A DNA stretch of 19,905 nt from Nitrososphaerota archaeon (GCA_029784825.1 JAFMAU010000031.1:1-19905); one strand, 5' to 3'. Positions 6,037 through 14,782 are shown, counted from the stretch's first letter. Translations and numbers: made by a program. The notes: generated from the letters alone by a model not told the origin.

Positions 6037-8187
6037 ATGCAGTTGACTAGAGAGCGCCTCACCGGGATGAAGAGCTTCTTCGAGCCGAAGAGCATCGCCG
6101 TGGCTGGGGTCTCGACCGACCCGAACAAGATGGGTTCCATCATATTCGCGAATCTTCTGGCTAACCGCGGGAAGGGACTGCTCAAGGCGAAGGTCTACGC
6201 GCTGAACCCCGCCCACGACCATATCGGAGAGGAGCCCTGCTACCCTTCGGTAGATGCCCTCCCTGAGACGCCAGAGCTCCTGGTCGTCGCAGTCCCCGAG
6301 TCCATCACCCCGGGCCTGATGCAGGCGGCGGCCAAGCGTGGGGCGAAGGCAGCGGTCATGGTGACGAGCGGGTACGCGGAGGCAGGGAGGGGAGACGTCG
6401 AGAAGAGGATCGGAAAGTTGGCGGCGAGGCATGGGATGAGGATACTCGGGCCGAACACCATCGGGCTGGTGGACACGCGCTCAGGGGTGGACTCGCTCTT
6501 CCTGCGGCCCACGAAGAGGCTCCCAGACGGAACGGAGATAGTTTCGCTGCTCAGACCCCTCGAAGGCGGGATTGTGATAATAACGCAGAGCGGGCATCTC
6601 GGGGAGACGATCTCGGAGGAGCTGGCTGCCAGCGGGGTCGGGATCAGGGCGCTCGTGGGGACAGGGAACCAGCTCGACGTCTCGGTCGAGGACGTGATGC
6701 AGTACTTCGCCGACGACTCAAACACAAAGGTGATGGCGGTCTATCTCGAAGGGGTCCGCGACGGAAGGAGGTTCATTCAGGTCGCTCGGTACGCCAGCTC
6801 GAGGAAGCCGGTGGTCGTGTTCAAGGTGGGCAAGACCGACGTGGGGGCAAGGGCAGCCCTGACGCACACGGCCTCCCTCGTGGGAGACTACGACGTCTAC
6901 AGGGCGGCGTTCCGCCAGGCCGGCCTGGTCGAGGCCGGGAGCCTGCAGGAGCTGATCGACTGCTCTGTCGCCCTTTCGATGATCCCTGCTCCGAAGGGGA
7001 ACAGAGTCGCTGTCATAACGAACGCAGGAGGGGTGGGAGCGATCGCCGCCGACGAGGCGCAGAGCCATGGGATGCAGGTCGACCCTCTAGGGGAGGGAGC
7101 GAAGAACCGGCTGCGCTCGGAGCTCGAGGGGGCTCCGTCCCTGTCAAACGCGTCGCTCGCCAATCCCATAGACCTGACGGCGTCTGCGACCACCGACGAG
7201 TTCGTCAGGGCAACACGGACCGTCCTTTCGTTCCCCGAATACGACCTTGTCGTCTTGATGCCGACTCACCAGGCACCGGCCATCGACCACGACGTGGGAC
7301 GGCGCCTCGCCGCCGTCGTCTCAGAGTCAGGGAAGCCCGTGGCCGCCTGCGTCATCGGGGCCTCTCCTCTCGCAGGCAAGATACACGGCGAGTTCATGTC
7401 AAAGGGAATCCCGAGCTTTCCGACCCCGGAGAGGGCCGTGCGCGCGCTCGCAGCCGCGACCCTCTACTCGAGCTTCAGGGAGCTCCCGGCAGGGGCCCCT
7501 GTCGTCCGCCGGAGGAGTCGGGGCATCGGGGGGCGAGGGGGGCCGGTGCCTCGGGGCGAGGTCGGCAGGCTCCTCCGCTCGCATGGCATCGGCGAGCCGA
7601 AGTCGGTGACGGTCAGATCGGCGAAAGACCTCGGCTCCCTCAAGACGCTGCGCTTTCCTGTCGCGTGCAAGCTCCTGGCTGAAGGGGTCCTCCACAAGAC
7701 CGAGGTGGGCGGGGTCGCGCTCAACGTGGCGGGGATAGAAGAGGCGAAGTCGGAGTTCGACAAGTTCGTCAAGGCGGCCAAGGGCAAGCGCCTCCGCTTC
7801 CAGGGGATGCTGGCGCAGGAGATGGTGCGCAAGGGAGTGGAGGTGATCCTCGGTGGGACGCGGGACACCACGTTCGGGCCTGTGGTCGTCCTGGGTCTCG
7901 GAGGGACCTACACCGAGGTGACGCGCAACTACGCCCTCAGGGTGGCGCCCGTGAGCCCAGAGGAAGCGAAGTCGATGCTCGTGGAGACGAAGCTCGCCAG
8001 CGTGCTCGCAGGCTACAGAGGGGGACCCAGAGCGGACCTCGAACGCCTTGCCGCCGCCGTCTCCGGCTTCTCGAAGATCATGCCGGAGAACCCTCGCATC
8101 GAACAGATGGAGGTGAACCCCCTGATGGTGACCGAGGACGAGGTCCTCGCAGTGGACGCCCGGGCGATCCTCGGCAGCTCTGGCTGA
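6037..8187 (+). CDS. ADP-forming acyl-CoA synthetase (acetyl-CoA synthetase type), alpha-beta fusion
   Basis: 716 aa, the length of fused NDP-forming acyl-CoA synthetases. It interconverts acyl-CoA + ADP + Pi and acid + CoA + ATP in the cytoplasm. Domains: CoA-binding Rossmann part (about 12-145; FFEPKSIAVAGVS, RILGPNTIGL), two ligase-CoA-type parts (about 175-470; ITQSGHLGE, then THTASLVGDYDVY with His277 as the likely phosphohistidine), an Arg/Gly-rich linker (488-505), and an ATP-grasp domain (about 507-714) with VLHKTEVGGV (His553, the second His of the swinging-phosphate mechanism) and MEVNPLMV. Substrate is undecided: archaeal relatives act on acetyl, aryl-acetyl, 3-hydroxypropionyl or 4-hydroxybutyryl groups. 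ATG 6037 is chosen because a T-rich box sits about 29 bases upstream; the frame is open back to 5929, but that N-terminus looks unlike the family. Confidence 0.93.
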   Translation: MQLTRERLTGMKSFFEPKSIAVAGVSTDPNKMGSIIFANLLANRGKGLLKAKVYALNPAHDHIGEEPCYPSVDALPETPELLVVAVPESITPGLMQAAAKRGAKAAVMVTSGYAEAGRGDVEKRIGKLAARHGMRILGPNTIGLVDTRSGVDSLFLRPTKRLPDGTEIVSLLRPLEGGIVIITQSGHLGETISEELAASGVGIRALVGTGNQLDVSVEDVMQYFADDSNTKVMAVYLEGVRDGRRFIQVARYASSRKPVVVFKVGKTDVGARAALTHTASLVGDYDVYRAAFRQAGLVEAGSLQELIDCSVALSMIPAPKGNRVAVITNAGGVGAIAADEAQSHGMQVDPLGEGAKNRLRSELEGAPSLSNASLANPIDLTASATTDEFVRATRTVLSFPEYDLVVLMPTHQAPAIDHDVGRRLAAVVSESGKPVAACVIGASPLAGKIHGEFMSKGIPSFPTPERAVRALAAATLYSSFRELPAGAPVVRRRSRGIGGRGGPVPRGEVGRLLRSHGIGEPKSVTVRSAKDLGSLKTLRFPVACKLLAEGVLHKTEVGGVALNVAGIEEAKSEFDKFVKAAKGKRLRFQGMLAQEMVRKGVEVILGGTRDTTFGPVVVLGLGGTYTEVTRNYALRVAPVSPEEAKSMLVETKLASVLAGYRGGPRADLERLAAAVSGFSKIMPENPRIEQMEVNPLMVTEDEVLAVDARAILGSSG

Positions 8188-8205
8188 CCCGCCAATTCGC
8201 AGTGG

Positions 8206-9477
8206 TCACTGTATGTCGGAGAGCCTGGCTGCCGCGAGCGGGATAGTCATCTCTCCTTTCAGGAGACCGCCGTGGTGGCCCCTGAGGGTCAGCGGCTCCC
8301 CCGGCCTGTAGCGGTACCAGACTGTCTTGGTCCCGTGTGGAAGGACCATCAGGTTCCCGACCCTCCTCCGGAACTTCCTGCTTGGCTTGTTTATCCCGAA
8401 TAGCCCCATGCGTATTGACTCGTCGGTCTCGACGACGGATGCGACACCTTCGAGCCTGTCTTCCAGGTAGCGCTTGGCCTCGTCGAGCTTGTCCTCCTTC
8501 ACCCTGAGGTACGCATCCCTCGCGCTCCCCCAGGGCGGGATCGGCTTCGCTGAGCGCCCGCGCTCCAGGAATCCTTCGAGCTTCTTCCACCTGTTCATGT
8601 ACAGCGTCTTCTCAGGAGCGACGTTGATCTGGCCGTGGTCGGCAGTAACAAGCACGAGCGTCTTCCGGGCGGCCTCCTTGCTCAGCTTCGAGAGGAGCCC
8701 CTCTTGGAGGGCGTGCGAGATCAGGGAGGCCTCCACGTCTGCCTCGTCCGTGTTGGGCCCGTAGATGTGCTCGATTGTGTCGACGTAGGACCAGTATACG
8801 TAGAACAGGTTGCGGCCCTTCGAGCTCTCGAGCATCCGCCTGAGCGAGACGGTAAGGTCGGACGCGGAGGCGTAGGGGGTCACGTCGCTTCCCTTGTGGG
8901 AGACCTTCGAGTAGGCGGTGTAGGCGAGGGACCTGCTCGTGAGCGACATGCTGTTCACCCCGGCTTCCTTCAGCCGTTCGAATATGGTGCGCCCGTCGAA
9001 GAGGAAATTCGGCCTGACCTGTCCGACGAGGGTGTCTCTTCCCGGCTCCCCCACCCTGGTGAACGGGAGGGTGACGATGACCGAGTCCAGCTCGTCCATG
9101 TAGACGAACCATTCGGGGAGGCCGTGCTCCTGCGGGGTGAGCCCTGTGCTCACAGTCGTCAGGGCTGCGGCGGTAGTCGACGGGAAGACAGTGGTGATCG
9201 GCCGGACGCTCCCCTTCTTCGTCAGAGAACCGACGAAACCCTTCCCGCTCTGCCTCATCCATTCGTCGTACCCGAAGCCGTCGCAGAGAATGAGCACGAC
9301 GTTCTCTACCCCGGACGTCTCGGCGCCTCCGAGGGCGTCCTTGGGGAGCACGGGCCTGGCGTGGTCTACCCCGAAGACGGAGAGCACGGTCGAAGGGACG
9401 TTCGAGAGGCAGTACCCTGAGTAGTCTGGCCTCACCCGCCCCGGCAATTGCAACGGCCCGCTCTTACTTCCTGCCAA
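8206..9477 (-). CDS. Alkaline phosphatase superfamily enzyme, type I phosphodiesterase/nucleotide pyrophosphatase-like
   Basis: 423 aa from a TTG at 9477. All expected metal-site motifs are present: LILCDGFG (Asp66), FPSTTAAALTTVSTG (Thr102 as probable nucleophile), YVDTIEHIYG (Asp233, His237), TADHGQ (Asp280, His281) and RGHHGG (His401/402). The pattern LTPQEHGLPEW after the nucleophile is typical of the nucleotide pyrophosphatase branch. It probably hydrolyses a phosphodiester or phosphonate; the natural substrate is unknown. No signal peptide is visible, so it is probably cytoplasmic. It overlaps the end of the NUDIX gene by 14 bases, which implies co-transcription. The exact start is uncertain: TTG 9453 or GTG 9435 would remove only non-conserved residues. 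It converges with the acyl-CoA synthetase gene, 18 bases apart. Confidence 0.9.
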   Translation of the reverse strand: MAGSKSGPLQLPGRVRPDYSGYCLSNVPSTVLSVFGVDHARPVLPKDALGGAETSGVENVVLILCDGFGYDEWMRQSGKGFVGSLTKKGSVRPITTVFPSTTAAALTTVSTGLTPQEHGLPEWFVYMDELDSVIVTLPFTRVGEPGRDTLVGQVRPNFLFDGRTIFERLKEAGVNSMSLTSRSLAYTAYSKVSHKGSDVTPYASASDLTVSLRRMLESSKGRNLFYVYWSYVDTIEHIYGPNTDEADVEASLISHALQEGLLSKLSKEAARKTLVLVTADHGQINVAPEKTLYMNRWKKLEGFLERGRSAKPIPPWGSARDAYLRVKEDKLDEAKRYLEDRLEGVASVVETDESIRMGLFGINKPSRKFRRRVGNLMVLPHGTKTVWYRYRPGEPLTLRGHHGGLLKGEMTIPLAAARLSDIQ

Positions 9478-10012
9478 GATATGTCTTGCCGAGCGCCTTC
9501 TTTGCGACAGGCCAGCCGTCGCGCAGCCACGGCGTCGGCCGCGAAGAGGTGACGAGAGCGTCCACCTCGGAGACGCTGAGGAACTCGAAGCCCTCCGACT
9601 CGGCAGGGTCGACCCTGACCTCTTCGTCGCTTTCGCAGCAGTAGACTGCGACCACCTCGTTCTCGGGCGGGTCGCGGTGCACGAACTTCCCTGCGTAGGC
9701 CATCGGAGCAGAGATCCCAGTCTCCTCGAGGAGCTCCCTGGCAGCGGCCGACTCGTAGGACTCGCCGTATGTCACGTGGAATGCAGCGGACGAGTCCGGG
9801 CGACCCGGGAAGGTCTCCTTTGACCTGCTCCGGTGCTGGATGAGCACCCTCCCGTCGCTCCGCCTCAGGAATACCGTCCCTGACCTGTGAAGCTTCCCGT
9901 CTCTGTGGGCGTCGCGCCTTTCCACTGGCCCGATCACGTTGTCGAGCTCGTCGACCAGGTAAAGGAGCTCCAACCAGCTGGCCGCACATCGGGAGGTTAA
10001 GACCATGTGCAT
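9464..10012 (-). CDS. NUDIX hydrolase, isopentenyl-diphosphate-isomerase-like subgroup
   Basis: Up to 182 aa. The NUDIX box is GESYESAAARELLEETGI (residues 83-100), with the catalytic Arg-Glu-x2-Glu-Glu intact. The first Gly of the consensus (position 78) is Phe. The opening LVDELDNVIGPVERRDAH and the LIQHRSRSKETFPG stretch resemble the YfcD/IPP-isomerase-like subgroup, which may hydrolyse nucleoside or isoprenoid diphosphates; the reaction is not determined. Homology begins near residue 15, and a TTAA box (centred about 9999) sits about 26 bases before an in-frame TTG at 9973, so the true start may be 9973, giving 169 aa. The downstream phosphodiesterase overlaps its stop by 14 bases, suggesting joint turnover of phosphorylated metabolites. 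Confidence 0.88.
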   Translation of the reverse strand: MHMVLTSRCAASWLELLYLVDELDNVIGPVERRDAHRDGKLHRSGTVFLRRSDGRVLIQHRSRSKETFPGRPDSSAAFHVTYGESYESAAARELLEETGISAPMAYAGKFVHRDPPENEVVAVYCCESDEEVRVDPAESEGFEFLSVSEVDALVTSSRPTPWLRDGWPVAKKALGKTYLGRK

Positions 10013-10044
10013 TCTTGTGGATGTGCGAATCCCAGCGGCAAAGG

Positions 10045-10052
10045 TCTATAAC
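10045..10052 (+). promoter_or_regulatory. TATA box for the peptide ABC transporter operon
   Basis: TCTATAAC is the best TATA match in the window, centred about 30 bases before the ATG at 10079. A start 25-27 bases downstream leaves an mRNA leader of only a few bases. It lies in the 66-base divergent gap with the NUDIX gene. Confidence 0.65.
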
Positions 10053-10078
10053 AGCCCGCGAAGTCCGGAGCCTGAATA

Positions 10079-11812
10079 ATGAAGACGCGTAACGGCGTGA
10101 CGACGAGTCAAGCCGCCATCGCGGTAGTAGTAGTCATCATAATCGCAGCAGTCGGCTTCTACGCAGCCACATATCTCACACCAGGCCCAAGCACAACGAG
10201 CACGACCTCCACGACTTCGGCAGTCCAGGGGGTAGTCCCGCGCAGCATCACAGTCCAAAGGAACGCTTGGTCGAACGACATGGACCCGAGAGAGACGTCC
10301 ACCATCGACGTCGTGCAGAACCTCTACGAGACCCTGACCTACGTCGCACCGAACGGCACAGTCCTACCCGGGCTCGCCACCAGCTGGTCCTCCAGCGACG
10401 GCGGAGTCACCTGGAACTACAACCTCAGGCAGGGAGTGACGTTCCACGACGGCAAGGCATTCAACTCCACGGCCGTGGTCTACTCGATCAACGCGATAGT
10501 CAAGTACGGCGGAGGTGACGCCCCCGATGTCTGGAACACGTTCAAGAGCGTGACAGCCACAGGGACGTACAGCGTCCAGATCGTCAACAGCCAGCCAACC
10601 AACGAGCCGATCGTGACCGCGGCCGCCTATGCCGCGTTCATGTTCAGCCCCAACATAATAGCGTACTCGGGTGCCAAGAACGATACCTCAGGCCTCCATG
10701 CATGGTTCCTGCAGCTCCACGACGACGGGTCGGGACCATACACGATCAACTCCACCGGCTCCAGCCTGTCCAAACAGGTGATCGAGATCAGCGCGTTCAA
10801 GAGCTACTGGGGAGGCTGGCACAGCGGCCAGATCACCAACATAATCGTGGACACGGTCTCGAACACAAACACCGCAGTCCTGGAGGCTGAGAAGGGGCAG
10901 CTCGATGTGATCGGGCTCTCCGGCCAGTGGCAGTACGTCCCCCAGCTTCTGCAGGCGGGGCTACAGCTGAAGTCAGGCCAATCGTTCTCTGCAATCTGGC
11001 TCCTCTTCAACAACCAACACGAGTACCTCAACAACACCCTCGTCAGGAGGGCGTTGCTCACTGCCATCAACTATCAGCAGGTGGTCAACCAGGCCTACTT
11101 CGGGTACGGTTCGATGTTCCCTGGAATAATCAACCCGGGGAAGCCGTTCTACAACGCCAACTCGCCCAGCTACCCAATGACAGGGAACCTCACCGCTGCC
11201 AAGTCCCTGATGAAGCAGGCAGGGTATCCGGGTGGGCTCAATGTCACCTGGACCGTGACCTACTCGACAGGCAGTCCGTTCCTGGGCACGGCGTGCCAGG
11301 TCCTCAACACCTACTGGAGCAAGCTGGGGGTTACCCTCAACTGCCAGGGTGAAGGGTTCGGCGCAGTGACCAAGCAGGCAGGGTACTTCAACCAGACCAC
11401 AGGCACGGTATTCTCTCCAGGCCCGATCAGCTACGCATCCACTTCGAAGGCCCAAGACATTGTCCTCCTCAACTGGGTAGGCGCCACGGCAGACCCGTGG
11501 CTCGTCCCCAACGAGCTCTTCGCGATCCAGAGCGCACCGTACCAGAACGACATCCTGTTCAACTGGTCCTACTGGAGGAACTCCACATTCACGAACCTCC
11601 TCAACAAGGCGGTGCTGGACGAGGCCAACCCGTCAGTGGCTCAACCCGAGTGGAACACGCTCAGTACGATGTTCTACCAGGCTGCGCCTGGCTGGGGCCT
11701 CTTCGCGGAGAACGGAGGATGGATTCTTAGTCCGCACCTGCAGGGATACACACCTAACCCATACTACGGCTTCGACTACATCTTCTACTACCAGCTAACA
11801 TACAGCAGTTAG
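10079..11812 (+). CDS. Peptide/nickel-type ABC transporter substrate-binding protein
   Basis: 577 aa, the normal size for SBP family 5 (DppA/OppA). The N-terminus has a short basic part (MKTRNG), a hydrophobic segment (residues about 13-32, rich in Val/Ile/Ala) and a Thr/Ser linker (about 38-46), so the binding protein is probably tethered outside the membrane, as is usual in archaea. There is no lipobox cysteine. Family marks include LYETLTYV, LPGLATSWSSSDGGVTW, NLRQGVTFHDGKAFNST and VRRALLTAINYQQVV. It has many Asn-x-Ser/Thr sites, consistent with surface glycosylation. The ligand is probably oligopeptides or dipeptides, but nickel and sugars are also carried by this family. It is the first gene of a five-gene operon; its TAG stop overlaps the next start by one base. 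Confidence 0.94.
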   Translation: MKTRNGVTTSQAAIAVVVVIIIAAVGFYAATYLTPGPSTTSTTSTTSAVQGVVPRSITVQRNAWSNDMDPRETSTIDVVQNLYETLTYVAPNGTVLPGLATSWSSSDGGVTWNYNLRQGVTFHDGKAFNSTAVVYSINAIVKYGGGDAPDVWNTFKSVTATGTYSVQIVNSQPTNEPIVTAAAYAAFMFSPNIIAYSGAKNDTSGLHAWFLQLHDDGSGPYTINSTGSSLSKQVIEISAFKSYWGGWHSGQITNIIVDTVSNTNTAVLEAEKGQLDVIGLSGQWQYVPQLLQAGLQLKSGQSFSAIWLLFNNQHEYLNNTLVRRALLTAINYQQVVNQAYFGYGSMFPGIINPGKPFYNANSPSYPMTGNLTAAKSLMKQAGYPGGLNVTWTVTYSTGSPFLGTACQVLNTYWSKLGVTLNCQGEGFGAVTKQAGYFNQTTGTVFSPGPISYASTSKAQDIVLLNWVGATADPWLVPNELFAIQSAPYQNDILFNWSYWRNSTFTNLLNKAVLDEANPSVAQPEWNTLSTMFYQAAPGWGLFAENGGWILSPHLQGYTPNPYYGFDYIFYYQLTYSS

Positions 11813-12876
11813 TGGGCGGCTTGAACATAGGGGCTTACGTCGTCCGGCGAGCCCTCCTGATGGTGGTGGTCCTAGTGGGGACCATCACCGTCACATTTTT
11901 TCTATCCCACCTGATTCCTTCGAACCCGGCACTCTTCTTCGCCGGGCAGAACCCCACGCCGCAGCAGATCCAGCAGATCACGAATGAGTACGGGCTGAAC
12001 AAGCCCCTCTACGACCAGTTCTACATCTACCTGAAGGACATATTCAGCGGAGACCTTGGGACCTCCTTCTCCTTCCAGCTCCCCGTCCTCACACTGATAC
12101 TGCAGGGCCTCCCGAACACCTTCACCCTCGCGGCCATATCCACGTTCTTCGCGCTCCTGCTCGGGATCCCGCTGGGAGTGGAAGCTGCGCGGCACGGCGG
12201 CAAGAGAGTCGACTCGCTGATCAGGGTGCTTTCGGTGGGCTTCGTCGCCGTCCCGACGTTCTGGCTCGGCATAATCCTCCAGCTGGTGTTCGCTGTGTAC
12301 TGGGGGATCCTCCCCCTGGGAGCTTACGGAGGGACGCTGACATATCTTACGCTCAACCCGTTGAAGATGATAACAGGCTCGGTCCTGGTCGACTCCCTCC
12401 TTTCAGGGAACTGGGGGGCCTTCCTCGCCATCGCCCAGAGCATGATCCTGCCGGTGGTGACACTCACCCTGTTCCCCCTTGGCATCATCATTAGGCACAC
12501 CCGGGCTTCGATGCTCGCGACCCTGAACCAGGACTACGTCCGGAGCGCCAGGGCCTACGGGATCCCGGAGCGCCAGGTCAACTACAGCTTCGCGTTCAGG
12601 AACGCGCTCCCTCCTGTGCTGGTCTATGCGGGGCTGATCTTTGCGGGCTCGATAATCGGGATATTCTACGTTGAAGACGTGTTCAACCTTATCCCCGGGA
12701 TCGGCTACCTGCTGTTCTATGCGACCGGGACCGGGATCTCGTCGTCTGGGTTCAGCGGCAACATCGACACCCCGCTGATCATCGGGGTGGCCATCATGAC
12801 CACCGTGATCTATGTCGTCTCTAACTTCGTGGTGGACATGGTCCAGATCTACTACGACCGCAGAATCATAAAGTGA
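11812..12876 (+). CDS. Peptide ABC transporter permease, DppB type
   Basis: 354 aa with about six membrane helices. The first helix follows YVVRRALLM, the usual DppB opening. The cytoplasmic EAA loop is DYVRSARAYGIPERQV (residues about 242-257), and the tail ends YYDRRIIK, as is typical. GTG 11812 shares a base with the stop of the binding-protein gene; a TTG at 11821 is an alternative start. It forms the channel with the next gene's product. Confidence 0.93.
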   Translation: MGGLNIGAYVVRRALLMVVVLVGTITVTFFLSHLIPSNPALFFAGQNPTPQQIQQITNEYGLNKPLYDQFYIYLKDIFSGDLGTSFSFQLPVLTLILQGLPNTFTLAAISTFFALLLGIPLGVEAARHGGKRVDSLIRVLSVGFVAVPTFWLGIILQLVFAVYWGILPLGAYGGTLTYLTLNPLKMITGSVLVDSLLSGNWGAFLAIAQSMILPVVTLTLFPLGIIIRHTRASMLATLNQDYVRSARAYGIPERQVNYSFAFRNALPPVLVYAGLIFAGSIIGIFYVEDVFNLIPGIGYLLFYATGTGISSSGFSGNIDTPLIIGVAIMTTVIYVVSNFVVDMVQIYYDRRIIK

Positions 12877-13802
12877 GCTCTTTCATGCACAGACTGCCGC
12901 GCCCCAACGGTCGTATCATACGGTTCTGGAAGACTCTGAAGGTCCTCTCGAAGGACAGGCTGTTCTTCTTCGGCCTGGCGGTCGTGGTCGTCATGGTGTT
13001 CATCGCGGTTCTGGCTCCCTGGCTCACCCCGTACTCGGACCAGGGCGCGGGGTTCGCGGCGAGCCCGCCCCCCACCTGCCCGGGGGTCGCCACCGAGATC
13101 AGCGGGCTCTGCCCGCCGAGCCTTTCGCACCCCTTCGGGACTGAGGAGCTGGGGAGGGACCTGATGGTCAGGATCTTCTTCGGCATCAGAACTTCGATAA
13201 GCATAGGCGCCTACGTGGTGGTGCTGGCGACGGCGATCGGGCTGGCGGTCGGCCTCAGCGCGGCTTTCTTCGGGGGCTGGATCGACGAGATCTTGATGAG
13301 GGGGACCGACATCTTCCTTTCGTTCCCGCACATCATACTCGCCCTCGTGATAGTCGCAATAATCGGGCCTAGCTTCTACGGCGTCTTCATCGCGCTCGGG
13401 GTGACGTGGTGGCCGAGTTTCGCGAGACTTGCGAGGGGGAAGGCCCTCGCCGTGAAGAGCCAGAACTTCGTCCTCGCCGCGAAGGCGTCCGGGGTGGGGG
13501 ACGGAGGGATAATCGTCAGGCACATCCTCCCCAACTCCATAGCCCCTCTGGTCGTGCAGATGGCCCTCGACATGGGGGGAGTGATACTCGCCGAAGCCGG
13601 GCTGAGCTTCCTCGGCCTGGGGGTCCGCCCTCCGACCGCAGACCTCGGCGTGCTGATCTTCGAGTCGAGGTTCTACCTAACCACGGCCTGGTGGTTCGCG
13701 CTCTTCCCTGGCGTCTTCCTTATGCTCCTTGTGCTTTCGTTCAACCTCATAGGCGACCGGGTCACCCAGTATCTCGACCCGAGGCAGTCGGGGCTTCGCT
13801 GA
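12873..13802 (+). CDS. Peptide ABC transporter permease, DppC type
   Basis: 309 aa. One helix lies near the N-terminus (about 30-50), then an outer loop with PFGTEELGRDLMVRIFFG (the conserved DppC block), then four to five further helices and the EAA loop NFVLAAKASGVGDGGII (about 192-208). The C-terminal LGLGVRPPTADLG is typical. The outer loop carries an extra Pro/Cys-rich insert with two cysteines (TCPGVATEISGLCPPS), possibly a disulfide. GTG 12873 overlaps the preceding stop by four bases (GTGA); ATG 12885 is an alternative start. Confidence 0.93.
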   Translation: MSSFMHRLPRPNGRIIRFWKTLKVLSKDRLFFFGLAVVVVMVFIAVLAPWLTPYSDQGAGFAASPPPTCPGVATEISGLCPPSLSHPFGTEELGRDLMVRIFFGIRTSISIGAYVVVLATAIGLAVGLSAAFFGGWIDEILMRGTDIFLSFPHIILALVIVAIIGPSFYGVFIALGVTWWPSFARLARGKALAVKSQNFVLAAKASGVGDGGIIVRHILPNSIAPLVVQMALDMGGVILAEAGLSFLGLGVRPPTADLGVLIFESRFYLTTAWWFALFPGVFLMLLVLSFNLIGDRVTQYLDPRQSGLR

Positions 13803-14782
13803 TGGAGTCCCTGCTGAGCGTCAGAGGCCTGAAGCTGTCCTTCAGGACGGAGAGAGGGGACGTCAGGCTCTTCGACGGGCTGAACCTGGACGTCGGAAAA
13901 GGGGAGGTCCTAGGGGTGGTCGGGGAGAGCGGGTCGGGGAAGACCACCCTCGCCTACTCCATAATCAGGCTCCTCTCCTCCAACGCGAAGCTCGAGAGCG
14001 GGACGGTAGTGTTCGACGGCCGGGACATCGCCGGGATGAAGGAGAGCGAACTGCGGAAGGTGAGGGGGAGGGAGATCACCATGGTCTTCCAGGACCCCTC
14101 GACGGCCCTCAACCCCGCGTTCAGGGTGAAGGACCAGATGCTCAGGGTGATCAAGGCGAACACCGGCATCGAAGACAAGGAAGCGAGGGTCCTCGCCATG
14201 GGGATGCTGAAGAGCGTCGAGCTCCCAGACCCCGCTGCGATCATGGGGTCATTCCCCTACGAGCTGTCAGGAGGGATGCAGCAGAGGGTGATGATAGCCA
14301 TGGCGCTCACTTCGAACCCGAAGTTGGTGATCGCAGACGAGCCCACGAGCGCTGTGGACGCAACGATCCAGGTGCAGATACTCAGGCTCCTCCAGAGGCT
14401 GAGGGTCGAAAGGGGGTTCTCTGTCCTTCTGATCACCCACTCCATAGCGGTGGCGAGGGAGGTCAGCGACAGGATAGCCGTGATGTACGCGGGGGACGTG
14501 GTCGAGGAGGGAGAGGCCCGGAAGATCGTCGAGGCTCCGAAGCACCCCTACACCCAGGGGCTGGTCAGGTGCATACCGACCCTCCGGACGAGCGGCGCGT
14601 CCAAGGCCGACCTGGCGACCGTCCCCGGAGAGGTCCCCGACCTGGTGGACCCGCCGACCGGGTGCAGGTTCCACCCCCGCTGCCCCTTCGTGATGGACGT
14701 CTGCCGCAAGGAGAAGCCGCGCTACCTGAAGGCGGGGGACTCGATGGCCCTCTGCAACCTCTATGAGGAGAAGAAACAATGA
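13802..14782 (+). CDS. Peptide ABC transporter ATPase, DppD type
   Basis: 326 aa. Walker A GESGSGKT (41-48), Q-loop VFQDPSTALNP (Gln97), signature LSGGMQQR (155-162), Walker B LVIADE (175-180), switch His213. The C-terminal oligopeptide-type extension has four cysteines (288, 294, 301, 318), a pattern associated with an Fe-S cluster in some DppD/OppD proteins. The start is the ATG at 13802, sharing one base with the TGA of the permease gene (TGATG). The frame is open upstream, but only inside the permease gene. It pairs with the next ATPase to power import. Confidence 0.94.
   Translation: MESLLSVRGLKLSFRTERGDVRLFDGLNLDVGKGEVLGVVGESGSGKTTLAYSIIRLLSSNAKLESGTVVFDGRDIAGMKESELRKVRGREITMVFQDPSTALNPAFRVKDQMLRVIKANTGIEDKEARVLAMGMLKSVELPDPAAIMGSFPYELSGGMQQRVMIAMALTSNPKLVIADEPTSAVDATIQVQILRLLQRLRVERGFSVLLITHSIAVAREVSDRIAVMYAGDVVEEGEARKIVEAPKHPYTQGLVRCIPTLRTSGASKADLATVPGEVPDLVDPPTGCRFHPRCPFVMDVCRKEKPRYLKAGDSMALCNLYEEKKQ
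14765..14770 (+). promoter_or_regulatory. Ribosome binding site for the second ATPase gene
   Basis: GAGGAG lies 8 bases before the ATG at 14779, within the end of the dppD-type gene. It fits translation of an operon-internal gene. Confidence 0.5.

Noticed and set aside
8612..9262. Open frame overlapping the phosphodiesterase gene
   Set aside because: It is a GC-rich frame shadow of the gene with all alkaline-phosphatase-superfamily motifs; no family features of its own.
13406..13801. Upstream in-frame extension of the first importer ATPase
   Set aside because: It lies entirely in the permease gene in another frame; the ATG at 13802 overlaps the stop in the usual operon manner and starts at the family N-terminus.
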